NCBI GenBank assembly: GCA_028554645.1
Contig: JAQOOI010000063.1
Location: forward strand, 682,001 to 746,000
Source: Omphalotus guepiniiformis
Taxonomy: Eukaryota; Basidiomycota; Agaricomycetes; Agaricales; Omphalotaceae
Reading direction: 5' to 3'
DNA: 64,000 nt
Shown here: positions 24,371 through 35,273 of the stretch, in pieces
How the letters are laid out: every line of letters starts with the position of its first letter
Numbering within the stretch: the first letter of the stretch is position 1
Notes under the pieces: model-generated
Database searches by the model: none
Told to the model about the DNA's origin: nothing
The model's input: the letters and a program-made list of their open reading frames with translations, nothing else
Translations under genes and position numbers: made by a program

Positions 24371-25068
24371 TTAGCCACTAGTTCCGGGAGCAGGAGCGGC
24401 CAAAATTGGAAAGAGAGGCTGCCTTTGATACGAAGGTAACGGTGATGGACATGCCATCTCATCATGCTGTGGCCCAATGTTTTGAAGCAAACGGGGGCAC
24501 GAACCATCCACCGAATACTCTGGAGGACGAGGTAAGTACGGGGGAGGGGGAGGTCGTTCCAATTGCTCGCGTCTGAGAAACATGGAATCCTGATCTAGTT
24601 GAGCAATCTCTCTTTCGAGTTCATGCCTACTGATGAAACTCGAGATACGATTCTGTTTCGGAGTCCTCGTATAACTCAGCAGACAACGCAGGAAGCCTAC
24701 GCAGGCAGCTATTCCAAAGAGTCCGGCCAGTATTGCAAAAAAGATAATTATAGGATTCCTCCTGCGACGCGCATCATGATGGGGTTGATGGCTGGAATCC
24801 GTGTGCGTAGATTGGGTTTGATTTGGGGGCGGTCGAAAGCTATCTGGTGGCGAAGTATAGTGAGGAGCAGCATAGGTGGAAGTAAACGCTAGAGTGTGAT
24901 GGTTTGACATTGAAGGAAGGCGAGAATGAGATGTAGAAGAAAGGACAGTCGCAGGAGCCACAAATAATCTTCAAGACAAGGAGAGAGGATCAACAGAAAG
25001 GTAGAGAACACTAGAACGAGATGCGCTCACCCTGGAAAAGCAACCAGAAACAGAAAGAAAGAAAGCAT
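24371..25068 (-). CDS. Small single-pass membrane protein with signal peptide and Pro/Tyr-rich tail
   Basis: Two exons. Exon 1 (25068-25031) encodes a signal peptide (MLSFFLFLVAFPG). A 62 bp intron (25030-24969, gtgagc...ttgaag) leads to exon 2, which continues LFVAPATVLSSTSHS. A Ser/Thr/Pro-rich outer segment follows, then RRRRNPIIIFFAILAGLFGI and AACVGFLRCLL, a clear membrane span. The inner tail carries LEREIAQLDQDSMFLRREQL and RPPPPPYLPRPPEYSVDG. The PPPPY and PPEY repeats resemble WW-domain ligands, as in adaptors of Rsp5-type ubiquitin ligases (inference). About 210 residues in all. Unspliced, exon 2 has no ATG before codon 18, which supports the upstream exon. Family not recognised. 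Confidence 0.65.
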
Positions 25069-25503
25069 GAGGTAAAGCTCAAGTACAAATGCAACCGATA
25101 AGCCCGAAGCTAGCACAATGACCAGAGGGTTCCACCGACAGACTCTGACACCGTGCCCGCTGGTCTGAAAGATCTAAGGGAAAAGAAAGGAGCTGTCGCA
25201 AAGAGCAAGATTGGTGCGACGAGCATACATCCCAGAACAAGTTGTCCAGTCACCAACCAAGTACGTCGGACTTCAAAGAGAGATGTTAATCACCCGTGGG
25301 AACTTTCGCCTTCTCTTAGGCGCTTACGCAGTCCTGATTTGTGTACTTTGTATTAGTCATCCGGTCAGGTAAGCTTTCGTCCGGGCCTGGGTAAGCATCA
25401 TGAGTATCAGATGAATATCCGGATTTACTTTGCTACTTAATATTTAACTCGAAGGTTGCTCCTCATTGCCCCTCTTTTTATTCGTCTCCCTCTACTTTTC
25501 ACT
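25069..25503. other. Divergent intergenic region upstream of RIB1
   Basis: Carries the promoters of the small membrane protein gene and RIB1. No gene or known element recognised. Confidence 0.5.
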
Positions 25504-26985
25504 ATGCTCTCTCATGAAAGCTCGATTGTAGACTCTGATGCTGCTCTGCTTGACATGCTGACAGGTCCTACACGGCCCACAGCAAAGACTTTCATTCCAA
25601 GAAGAGACGCTGCTCTCGATCCGCTACTTATTGCAGCAGCTGCAGCCTCGGGACCCCATGTAACTCGAAACCACTACCAGCATGACTTCTTCCCCGGCGT
25701 CACTCTACCCCAAGCAGAGGGGTCTTGGGATTGGACCAAGTTCAACGGGGAAGGTGCGTCCGCAAAGAGCGACCGCAAAAGGCTTGCCTACGTGAGTAGA
25801 CAGGCTCCCCGCAGGCAACGTCTAGGTCTTTCTAGCCTTGAGGAAGGGAAGGAGAATGCAGGACCGCTTGCGTCCTCGGATAATCTACTCTCTCCTCAGA
25901 AGAAACGTCGGTCTTCATTGGCCAGTGAAGTAGAGGAACGGCTACGATTGAAGAACACGATTGCTGTTACTCACCCTAAACCAAATCTACCTGCTCTCGA
26001 AGTCAAATGTATGGCTCGTACGCGGGTGCCGACACCACACGGTCCCATCTTTTTGCATCTGTACCACAACAATCGAGACAACAAGGAGCATCTGGCAATT
26101 GTTGTAGATCCCGCGCAGTTCTCTAGTACAGTGGCACCCGATGCGCCACCTCACATTCGTTCCTGTTCACTAGATGCAGTGTGGAGTGAGTCGGAAACGG
26201 AGATGGACCGTATTACCCGGGGCGCCTATCTTGGGCGACTTTCACCCACATCTCAAAAAGCCTCCCAGCCTTGCGAGTCCCACTCCGTTCCCGACGGCCC
26301 TCAGACCCATGAAACGCGTGTGTCACCTGCATATGATAACATTCCTCCGCCACTCATTCGAATCCACTCGGAATGTTTTACTGGTGAAACCGTCGGAAGT
26401 ATGAGATGCGACTGTGGAGAACAATTGGATGAGGCCATCAGGTTAATCTCGCAGCCCATAATCATCCCTTCATCTAGTCCCTTAACGCCGCCCAAGGTTA
26501 TTCCTGGACGGGGAGCCGTTATATACCTTCGGCAAGAGGGCCGTGGGATCGGACTATTGTCCAAGATTCGGGCATACAACTTACAGGACCTTGGACATGA
26601 CACGGTTACAGCGAATTTGATGCTCGGCCACCAGGCCGATGAGAGAGGATATGAAATTGCAGGAGCTATCTTGCACGACTTGGGCTTGGGTCCTCAAACT
26701 GGTGTCCGGGTGTTAACGAATAATCCTGATAAGGTAGAAGCTTTGGAAAAGGAAGGTCTGCGCATTGCTGAACGCGTGCCCATGATCCCAAGGAGCTGGA
26801 AAACACGCAACTCTCAGCTTATTGATAGGGTTTGCCCTGTCGATGAGAAAGATGAACGGGTTGCAGGAGCTACTTTGATAGGGGGGAATGCTGTGTACGG
26901 AGAGGATCTAGACAAGTACTTACGGACAAAAGTCTTGAAAATGGGGCATATGTTACCGCTGTGGCTGGAAGATCCGCAACAGTAA
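25504..26985 (+). CDS. RIB1: GTP cyclohydrolase II (riboflavin synthesis)
   Basis: First step of riboflavin synthesis: opens GTP to a diaminopyrimidine with release of formate. One intronless frame of 493 residues from the ATG at 25504. A fungal N-terminal extension (FIPRRDAALDPLLIAAAAAS, FPGVTLPQAEGSWDWTKFNG) precedes the catalytic domain. Core motifs: CMARTRVPTPHGPIFLHLYH, RIHSECFTGETVGSMRCDCG with the zinc-binding cysteines, YLRQEGRGIGLLSKIRAYNL, ANLMLGHQADERGYEIAGAI, RVLTNNPDKVEALEKEGLRI. A Met 16 codons upstream is in frame but gives an unlikely leader. Lack of introns is unusual beside its neighbours. Confidence 0.95.
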   Translation: MLSHESSIVDSDAALLDMLTGPTRPTAKTFIPRRDAALDPLLIAAAAASGPHVTRNHYQHDFFPGVTLPQAEGSWDWTKFNGEGASAKSDRKRLAYVSRQAPRRQRLGLSSLEEGKENAGPLASSDNLLSPQKKRRSSLASEVEERLRLKNTIAVTHPKPNLPALEVKCMARTRVPTPHGPIFLHLYHNNRDNKEHLAIVVDPAQFSSTVAPDAPPHIRSCSLDAVWSESETEMDRITRGAYLGRLSPTSQKASQPCESHSVPDGPQTHETRVSPAYDNIPPPLIRIHSECFTGETVGSMRCDCGEQLDEAIRLISQPIIIPSSSPLTPPKVIPGRGAVIYLRQEGRGIGLLSKIRAYNLQDLGHDTVTANLMLGHQADERGYEIAGAILHDLGLGPQTGVRVLTNNPDKVEALEKEGLRIAERVPMIPRSWKTRNSQLIDRVCPVDEKDERVAGATLIGGNAVYGEDLDKYLRTKVLKMGHMLPLWLEDPQQ

Positions 26986-27327
26986 CGTCAAATGCCATGA
27001 ACAATCTAGAATGTAATTGAACCGTTAATTGTTTGACATGAATCCTTATACTACTGGGCCCCAAGATAATACTGTTGTATGTATGAATTCACGAGTTACT
27101 GGGCGGCAAAGAAAGCCCTGTGTGCGTACATAAGCCGTGATCAAAATAGTTTAGACCAGTCACCAAGACATGTCTTCCCAAGTTCCAAGCAGCTACATAG
27201 CCGCGAGCTGTCTCGTCTTTGAATATGATGAGACTTGACGGTCGTTCTTCGCCCCTTTGTTTCTGTCGCTTCCGCTTATAAGTGCTCGAGATGCCCATTC
27301 GTCACCCCCCTACTTGGTGTCTTAATT
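26986..27327. other. Intergenic region RIB1 / GH17
   Basis: Contains the RIB1 3' end and GH17 promoter. No gene seen. Confidence 0.5.
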
Positions 27328-29147
27328 ATGAGCACTAACTATCAAGCTGCAGGATCGGGAATGTCCATCCCGCTGGAGAAGAGCAAAGCTCGTAAAGGTC
27401 GCTCGAAGTGGATCGTACGTTGATTACTTCTTCCAATTATTCGTGTTTGACCTACGCCTCTAGATCATTGGCTGTGTAGTCGGTTTGCTTGCCATCGCCG
27501 CCATCGCTATTGGCGTCGGTGTAGGCGTTTCGCAGCATAAGTCAAATAATGCTGTGTCGTCTAACTCTGGATCTTCGAATTCCAGCAGTTCTGATTCTAA
27601 TTCTGATTCTGGCTCATCTTCGAGCGATGATGGAAGTGCCAAACAGTCAAATCCGAATGACCCCAGTACGTTCGAGAAAGATTCTAACTTACACCAGTCC
27701 TTCTATGGTATGGCATACACACCTGTGGGCGCATTACTTCCGGACTGCGGGGCTACATTAGAAAACGTCATTAAAGATGTTCAGGTTCGGTTTCTTATGT
27801 ATGTGTTTGGTCGTTGTCTAACTCACTTCTCCTTCCTCTCTCTAGCTTATATCACAACTCACGAAGCGGCTTCGTCTCTATGGCGCTGATTGTAATGTGT
27901 CTGCTTTGGTTGTAAGTGCCTCCCGATATCTCAGTTCTCTCACTAGTCGACAATATGCATAGCTCGAAGCCATTAAGCAGACAAAAGTTGACATGGAAGT
28001 GTACCTTGGCAATTACCCTACGCCTGACAATCAGACAGTCTACACAAGGCAAAGAGATGCTATCAAGGAAGCCATTCAGACATATGGTACGGACCATATC
28101 GCCGGAATCACAGTCGGTAACGAATTCATGTTGAAGTGTGCATTGCCCTCTGCATTGTGTATATCATCGCTCAAATGCTCACTCGACAGCTATCTCACCG
28201 CACATGGTGCAACCGATCCTAACGGTGCTGTCGGTGAAGAAGGTGAAGTTGTTTCGTTGTCAGTTCCACCAAGTCTTTTTGACGGTTCTTTGGTTAGGTG
28301 CACAAATTCTTCTCGAAGATATTGCAGATACCCGAAGCATGTTGGCGGGTTTAAACTTGAACAAGAATATTCCTGTTGGCAATTCCGATGCAGGAAGTTT
28401 CTTCAACACGAAGGTTTTGGAAGCTTCAGACTACGGTGTAGGAGTCATGAAACAATTTCAAACGCTTTTTGCTGATGTATTTCAGATGGCGAACGTGCAC
28501 CCTTGGTTCGCTAACGTCACTGTAGAAGCTTCTGCTGCCTGGACTGCGCAATTTTTCGACGCGCAAAATGTGCTGCCTGCAGCACAACTCCCTAATCAGG
28601 TGTGTTTTATATCGCTCATTTGAAGTTTGTATGTTACAAACTTTCGCCTTAGCCCAAAATGTACATTGCCGAAACTGGATGGCCCTCAGTAAGTTGTATT
28701 GTTCAGTTATTACTCTCTGCGTTGAACGAACATATTTCAACAGAATTCGTCTGATGTAGCAAATTCGAACAACGGCGCTTCTGCTGCTTCTGAGGCAAAT
28801 TTACAAGTTCGACTCTTATTCCATCTAATTCGTACTTTGAAGTTAACAGCGTCATCAGATATTTTTAGACACATTCGTATGTCAAGCCAATCAGAATGGC
28901 ACGGGGTATTTCTACTTTGAAGTACGTGGAATATCCGTCTTTTGCTCAACTGTCCATGATTGGTTTATTTTCACTTAGTTCTTCGACGAGGTGTGGAAGG
29001 ATGCTGTATATGGTGGCGTTGAAGGCTGGTGGGGTCTTTTCCACTCCAAGTAGGTTGCGTATGAGGCTTCGCACCTTTTTGAAACTGAATAATATTTACA
29101 GTCGCACTCTCAAAAGCATCACTCTTCCTGATTGCGCCTCCCCTTAG
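27328..29147 (+). CDS. Membrane-anchored GH17 beta-1,3-glucanase
   Basis: Cell-wall glucan-acting enzyme. The N-terminus is cytosolic and basic (EKSKARKGRSKW), followed by one membrane span IIGCVVGLLAIAAIAIGVGV. A Ser/Asn/Asp-rich linker leads to the GH17 barrel: FYGMAYTPVGALLPDCGATL, KRLRLYGADCN, VYLGNYPTPDN, ITVGNEFML (general acid Glu) and YIAETGWPSNSSDVANSNNG (nucleophile Glu). The end reads GVEGWWGLFHSNRTLKSITL. Introns are canonical, including one of 48 bp between DYG and MANVHPWF that is also open when retained. Layout (type II anchor rather than secretion signal) matches fungal wall-assembly GH17 proteins. Substrate inferred from family. Confidence 0.88.
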
Positions 29148-29415
29148 ATGCATACCTTTTGTTCAAGTGGTTCATTCTGTACCTATTATTCTTATTATGT
29201 TGAATGATATATTATACCTAGTAGAAGGGACATTGGTCGAACTTTGTAGTTTATCTCTTGTGTTTGCCTATCGAAATGGAGAAATTAAAAATCTTATGTG
29301 ATGTACGTATTACGTAACACATTTCTGGACTTGTCCTCGTACCGTTCGCAGGACGATTGGTTTTACCTTCTTCCTTTAAACGCACTGCGAGCCAAGTTTT
29401 CGTCTCAATAGCGAA

Positions 29416-31726
29416 ATGTTTGATCCTTTGAGCTCAAATAATTCAACTTGGGGAGGAAGTGATGAGGTTGTACCACCTTGGCCAACCACACCTCATGCAC
29501 CCAATTCTCCTATCCCACATCTTCGCCGTGCTTCGACGCCAAACCCTCCTTCTACGCCGGACAAAGGGCCTACACCAGGGATTTACGGAAAAGAACCCCG
29601 GATATATGGGCAGCCCGAAGCTGGACTTATTTCACCTAGGGAAACAGTGGGGTCGAATGGAACGAAATTCGAGAAACCTGAACCATACTTGAGGGTGAAA
29701 ATAACTGGGTTGGATAGGAATAGAAGGGATATATTAATCAAGCTTGACGCCCAGGTGACGCTTTTTGTTGCGCTCTTGGTCGACAGTTGACATCTGACAC
29801 GAAGTTCTGTACTGTCTGTTTTTACTTTTTGTAGACGAACTTGTCCAATTTCACTGGCACAACATACCGCAACGTGTCACGCTCTTACTTGGAATTTCAA
29901 CAGTTCTACGAGTCCATTGTGCACAGTAACCCCCAGACTATTGTCCCTGCGCTTCCGTTGGCACAAACTTCAGCTCCGACCGACGAGGAAGATGATCGCC
30001 TTGTTAGAATAATGCTGCAGAGGTGGTTCACGCGAGTTTGTGAAGATCCTATACTGCTATACGACGAAGATTTACGCTCATTCATCGAGAGCGATTTTGG
30101 CTATCAACCTACCCCCCGCCCTCGACGCAAGGCATCCTCTGGCTTCGGTATTATACGCCGCGGCGTACCGGATGAAGACGAGGAGTTACAGAAGGCAAGG
30201 TTCGAACTTACGAAGCTAGAAGGACAATTTTTCGACACTGCAAAGGCTGTGGACAAATTGTCCATGTCGCGAAAGAGTAAGTGGCCGTTCCTGCCTGCCT
30301 ACACATTGCTTTTGACGCGCATTCTGTCTATGTAGCTCTTGCTGCAGCGCATACAGAAATGGGAAACAAGCTTATTAATGTCGCTACTACTGAGGCCCAT
30401 CCGCCGCTCGGCAACGCATTCCGGAAGTTTGGAAGAACATGGCATAGTATAGCTGACCTAGACCAGGCGCAAGCTATCAGCGATTGTGTTGTGCTTGGAG
30501 ATTCATTGGGCTACCAAGGGCTGAATGCCCGTTCAGCTAAGGAGACCTTACAGATGAGGACTGGTGTTCTAGAAGAATATCAGGCCGCTGTGAAGACCAC
30601 TATATCGAAACGGCGACAAATCGAGCGTCTCAAGGCAAGCTCGAATATCAGATCGGAACGTGTAGATGAGGCTCTGGAGGAAATTGAAGAGGTCAGGTTA
30701 CTCATATCTGTCTTCCGTGTGATGCTGAGTATGTTATCCTAGGCCAACAAATACGAACAAGTCCTTGCAAAACGAGTCGATGGAATCTCTCAAAATCTAC
30801 ATCGAGCTCTTGATACCCATAACCGACATGCGAATGACGATATAACTACCGCTTTGATCGAACATGCTCGTTCCTCAATCATGTATGAGAGACAACTTCT
30901 TCGAGAGCTCGAGGCTCTAAGGGTAGATGTCACAAATGCTGCCAAGAAGGTCGTGCCTGCTCTGTCGAGCGCACCCAAACCCACTGTCATACCTCCCCTC
31001 GAGGAATTTGTCAAGCGCCCCCCTCCTCTCGATTCCAGCACTGTGTCAAATGGACAACGTCAGCCCACTCCCGCAATACAGACTTCCACGCCCGCTGGAC
31101 TAGGTTCCTCTCCTTCGTTCCAATCGCATAACTCGAACTCTCCGCTGCAGCCTCATAGTGCTCCCCCTCGTGGGCCACTATCTCAGCCTCCAATATCACC
31201 TACCCCCTCCCAGCAGGGCAGGCAAGAAGCTCTTTCGGCATCTTCTTCTAGCGCTTCGGCGTTTGGGTCACAGCAATCACCTTTACCCCCACAATCACCC
31301 GGTGCAGGGCCATCCTCCCCTGCTCCCAACCGGTCCACGTTCACGTCTGTGAACACTAAACCATCTTCTGAAGATGGTCCACCGCTTGGTGGCCGCTTCG
31401 TTGACGGGACTAAGTCTATGTTCGTCAACAAATCAGCATCTTCGCCGTTGGCTTCACCGGCACCATCTTCCTCTGCCTCTCAGCTGCCGAGTCCAACTAT
31501 CAATCGGATAGTAGGAGATCCTTTGATGGGTAACATGCCTACGAGACCGTCGAGTGCGCTTGATGGAGCTTCTAGAGGAGTGAACGGGTACTCTTCCCTG
31601 AGCAATGGGCTAGATCCTCTTGGCCAGGTTAAGCCAAGTTACATGTCTAGCTCGGTACGCGTGCAGCCTACACGACCCAGATTGGATGCAAGAGAAGCCG
31701 CAAGTAAATTAGCGAATATGTTCTAA
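29416..31726 (+). CDS. VPS17: Sorting nexin Vps17 (retromer-associated PX-BAR protein)
   Basis: Partner of Vps5 in the membrane-bending half of retromer, which returns receptors from endosome to Golgi (family knowledge). Disordered Pro-rich N-terminus, then a PX domain: PYLRVKITGLDRNRRDILIK, TYRNVSRSYLEFQQFYESIV, NPQTIVPALPLAQ, MLQRWFTRVCEDPILL. A BAR-like coiled region follows: AFRKFGRTWHSIADLDQAQA, EYQAAVKTTISKRRQIERLK, then EQVLAKRVDGISQNLHRALD. A Ser/Pro-rich C-terminal tail of about 230 residues ends KLANMF. Canonical introns lie near 29754, 30273 and 30692. The NPQTIVPALPL segment and lack of PX phosphoinositide-site basics point to Vps17 rather than Vps5. Confidence 0.87.
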
Positions 31727-32204
31727 GTAGTAGGTTTGAATTAGTCTAAATTATGGACGGAGCTTTGATTAGTTTCTATTATGCATTCATACTTATATTA
31801 CTGCTTTCAAGGGGTTACAGGGATTGACACGTTTAAAGAAAGCACTCGTCTGGGACACAGTTGGTCTGCAACGGTGCGCGGTGTACTCTGTATTCTTCGC
31901 CGCCACCACATGTATCGTTTCGTATCAAGCTGAGTTCGAGCATTCGATTCTCCTTGAGTTCACACACTATACTTTTGAGAGGAAACCCTGGCGGAATTCC
32001 CGCTGACTTGTTACTCGTATAGCGCTTGTGCCACAGATCCCGGCGAAGTAATTGTGATATACGCGCATCTTCTAGTAATATTCGCAATCAAAACTTCAAC
32101 GAAACTCTGCCTGAACGAGAACGAACAAAACGCCAAAGAAGTGATAAAACCCCAAGAGGTAACTCTGTAAACACAAACAGCCGCAGGAAAAGTATACCAT
32201 GCCA
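31727..32204. other. Convergent intergenic region VPS17 / MAK16
   Basis: 3' ends of both genes. Short open frames only; nothing supportable. Confidence 0.5.
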
Positions 32205-33546
32205 TCACCAGTTGGATAAGGAGAGTGGCACGCTCTCCATTTCCTGTTCGTACTCCACTTCCACCCGCGGTCCTTCTGTTAGAATGAAGCTGAGCAGGGT
32301 ATCCTTTGAGTTGAAAACAGTATTTTGCCTACTTTTTGGCCGTTTTTCCATCCGCTTTTTGGGAGGTTTCACTTCGGGGGCTTTCCGTTTTCCTAGAGTT
32401 GATGGTTTTGGACGGACATTCTCCCTTGATTCAGACTCGGAGCCTTCTTCACCCTCGCCATCTTCCGATTCATCTCCACCATCATCTGACCCGTCATCCT
32501 AGAAGAAAGGAAAATGGTTGAGCAATAGAACAAGATCGAATAGACAGATACATCGGCAACGCCTTCAAGATCACTGAGCCCATCATCCTCATCATCCTCA
32601 TCCCCACTTATGTCACTGACGAACTCCCGAGAACCCCACTCGTCCTCCATCTCTTCTTCTAGCTCAGCTTCATCCTCCTCATCCGTCTCATCGTCCATCA
32701 AGTCAAGCTCATCCTCCGCGACACCCTTGCCCTTATCACCTGTCCTCTCGCGGTCCAAAATAGCCTGCCAAACGGTCTCGTTGACGTTCAATGGGGCATC
32801 TCCGTATGCTTTGGATTTGAGTCGTTCAATGAGCTCCTTCTCTATTGATTTTTCAAGATGAGCAGCCGAAAGGGCTTTGCGTTCTCGGACAGCTTCACGC
32901 CGGTCTAGTTTTTTCTTGACTCCAACAAGTTTCGGTCTATGCAAAGAACGAGAATAAGTAGAGATATATAAATGTATTTATGGACGTACTGTTGCCGCAG
33001 CTGTAAGCGACGCATCTTGATGAGATATTGTGTGATTTTTGTAACTCGCTGCTTGCATTTGTGGATCATGAAATTCGGCCAATGTATTAATTCATTGTCG
33101 ATCTAGAATAGCAAATGTTAACGGCAAATCCAAAAGAGAGGGAGAAAGAGCAAACGTACCTGTTCGAGAGCTTTTGTGTAACTGTTCGATAGCTTTATTT
33201 TCTCCCACATATGCGCAGGCGAGTGCGCTCGTTCGATGGTTTTCACGTACAAATACAAGACACCTTTTGGAACCTTGAGCGTAAGAAAAGGTCTTTAATC
33301 TGAGGAAACAAGATTGACAAACCTTCTTTCTCTCGTATCGTCGCGTATCGTGAGTTGGCTAAAGGACAAGATTGTCGGTTACAGAGACCAGTGACATTGT
33401 ATTCATTGCGACAGAAATTTTGGGTTGCTGTTCTGCAAAAAGCGGTCAGAAACATCACAGAGCAGTTGTATGAAAATTTCTAACTTGACTTTGTACGAGC
33501 AGAACTGATGGTTTATCACAGACCATATAACGTCGTCACTCTGCAT
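32205..33546 (-). CDS. MAK16: Ribosome biogenesis protein Mak16
   Basis: Nucleolar factor for 60S subunit assembly. The start at 33546 gives [20 protein letters not shown]. After an intron comes [20 protein letters not shown] with the conserved cysteines and [13 protein letters not shown], then [24 protein letters not shown] sequence, [39 protein letters not shown] and a very acidic segment. The C-terminus has [12 protein letters not shown] and ends SLSNW at 32205. About six canonical introns, including one at about 32500-32550 that separates GVAD from DDGSDDGG. Confidence 0.93.
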
Positions 33547-33713
33547 GTCGAGGAGAAACTCAGCAAGTGGAAGAGAAAATGTGAATGCACCTAATGGTAC
33601 AAATGTGGCTGTGCGAAATTTCTCAAACCGGAAGTTTCAAAGCTGATCGGAATCCTCTTTCATGCTCAATATCAATTCTCATGGTCCAGCCGCTCCTGAA
33701 ATATTACATTTAT

Positions 33714-35209
33714 TCAATTCTGGATGGTGAACACATCCGACAAGCGATTCGATCTTTTATCAACTAAATGAAGGTTCTCCTGTCTTCCTCGAACAAACTG
33801 CCATCTCCCCGTACTCTTATTCCAACTTGCATTCTCCTCGAGACGGAATCGCAAGGTCTCGTTTCGTTCTGGGACAAAATGATATGCGTACAACTCGATG
33901 CTGTAATACGTATTTGGCAGAATAGGGAGATCTCCCAGCACTGGAACGTGTTCTGGTAGATTCGTGAAGCCTGTGTAATAGTGGTGAGCTATACTTATTC
34001 AGGCTCACACTCAGACGTAGAATCTCACCAATGACTGCACCAGCATCATGACCCCAATCACCTATTGGATGGGAATATATCTGACCTTCAATGCCTTCGG
34101 CTTTCATCTGCTCGAGACAACTCGCGAGAACTTCGTTACCAGTCATCCCTGCCTTCATGGTATCAAGATGAATATCTTGCATCCGGTTTGCCTTTCTTAT
34201 ACCCTCTTTCAATCCTTCAGGAGCATCTGTTTCGCCCTGACGTAGTACGTAAGCCATGTGCTGAGTGTCCGTGTTCATACCCATCGCCGTTATACCCCAG
34301 TCGATGTGGAGAAGATCACCGTCCTTGATGATATCGTCAGTCCCACTCCAGCCTGGGAATGACTCCTTGGTTATGACAGAAACTCGAGGATGGTTCCAGG
34401 TGGACACATTCAATTCGAGCATCTTTTCCCGAAACCACCATTGGAGGTCCTATAAGTATCAAGGTGAGTAATGTCTACGAAATCACTGGACAGGTAAAAA
34501 AAACCTTACGGCAGTGCTCGTCACACCAGGTTCGATAACTCGACTCGAAAACCCTTCGTTCATCATAGCCCAAGCATTCTCTTGCAAGTCGTGGTAGTAT
34601 TTTAGCTGTCCATCTACCTTGGTCGTGACGTATTCAATTCCAAGCATGGGAAGGTTCACTGTTCTTTTCATCCATCTTGACCCCAACATTTCTTGCATCA
34701 CGCTCAACTCTCCGACATGCAGCCCCCCTCCGAACGCAATATCCTGGTCTACATTTAACGCAATGTGTTGCGGATCGTAGGACTCTAAAATCTGTAAAAG
34801 TTCAGGCCACACCTGGCCTGTGTTATCAACCCATTTGAGTGGATTTGGTTGACCGCGCAGTGAAGATTCGTTGGTGTGAAAGAGTATCACAGTCCGTCTG
34901 TGAACGTCAAAGTCGGTCGCATTCTTGATAGACCACCAGATTGTGTCTTCAGCATGCTCTCTTTGACTCATCTAAAAGTAACTAAGTACTACGTACAAAC
35001 CTCGTTAATGGGTTCATGAAACTACTTACCAGCCAAGCCTCCACTCCGTATTTTTTCAATAATGCGGGGATACGAGATATCCTTTCTGATAGCCAGGTAT
35101 CTTGTATTCTCGCCTGCTCTCTAAGGGATGGTAGGCGTACATAGTCACCTAAAGCAAACCCAGATGAAAGACATATAAGACTGTAAACGACGAGTATCTT
35201 GAAGTTCAT
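33714..35209 (-). CDS. Secreted M24-family metallopeptidase (Xaa-Pro aminopeptidase/creatinase fold)
   Basis: Signal peptide MNFKILVVYSLICLSSGFAL, then a creatinase-type N-terminal domain (RISRIPALLKKYGVEAWL, DTIWWSIKNATDFDVHRRTV). The catalytic domain shows the metal-ligand pattern of M24: DLLHIDWGITAMGMNTDTQH (Asp pair), YSHPIGDWGHDAGAVIG (His), NTYYSIELYAYHFVPE (Glu) and a final Glu within RFRLEENASWN. Ends VDKRSNRLSDVFTIQN. Several Asn-x-Ser/Thr sites fit secretion. Introns near 34000, 34460 and 35000 are canonical. The start codon lies only 64 bp from that of PEX14 on the other strand. Exact substrate unknown. Confidence 0.82.
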
Positions 35210-35273
35210 CGCTGTGAGAGCGATACTTACACCGGCTCATTTCGGACCGGTACTGATACCTTCGACTGAAACC
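35210..35273. promoter_or_regulatory. 64 bp head-to-head start-codon gap, M24 peptidase / PEX14
   Basis: Both genes start here in opposite directions with only 64 bp between ATGs. The 5' untranslated regions must be very short or overlap into the partner gene. No TATA-like element seen. Confidence 0.5.

Noticed and set aside
28438..28485. Continuous GH17 open frame including KQFQTLFADVFQ
   Set aside because: GT...CAG ends and family alignment (DYG followed by MANVHPWF) show this 48 bp is an intron that happens to be open.
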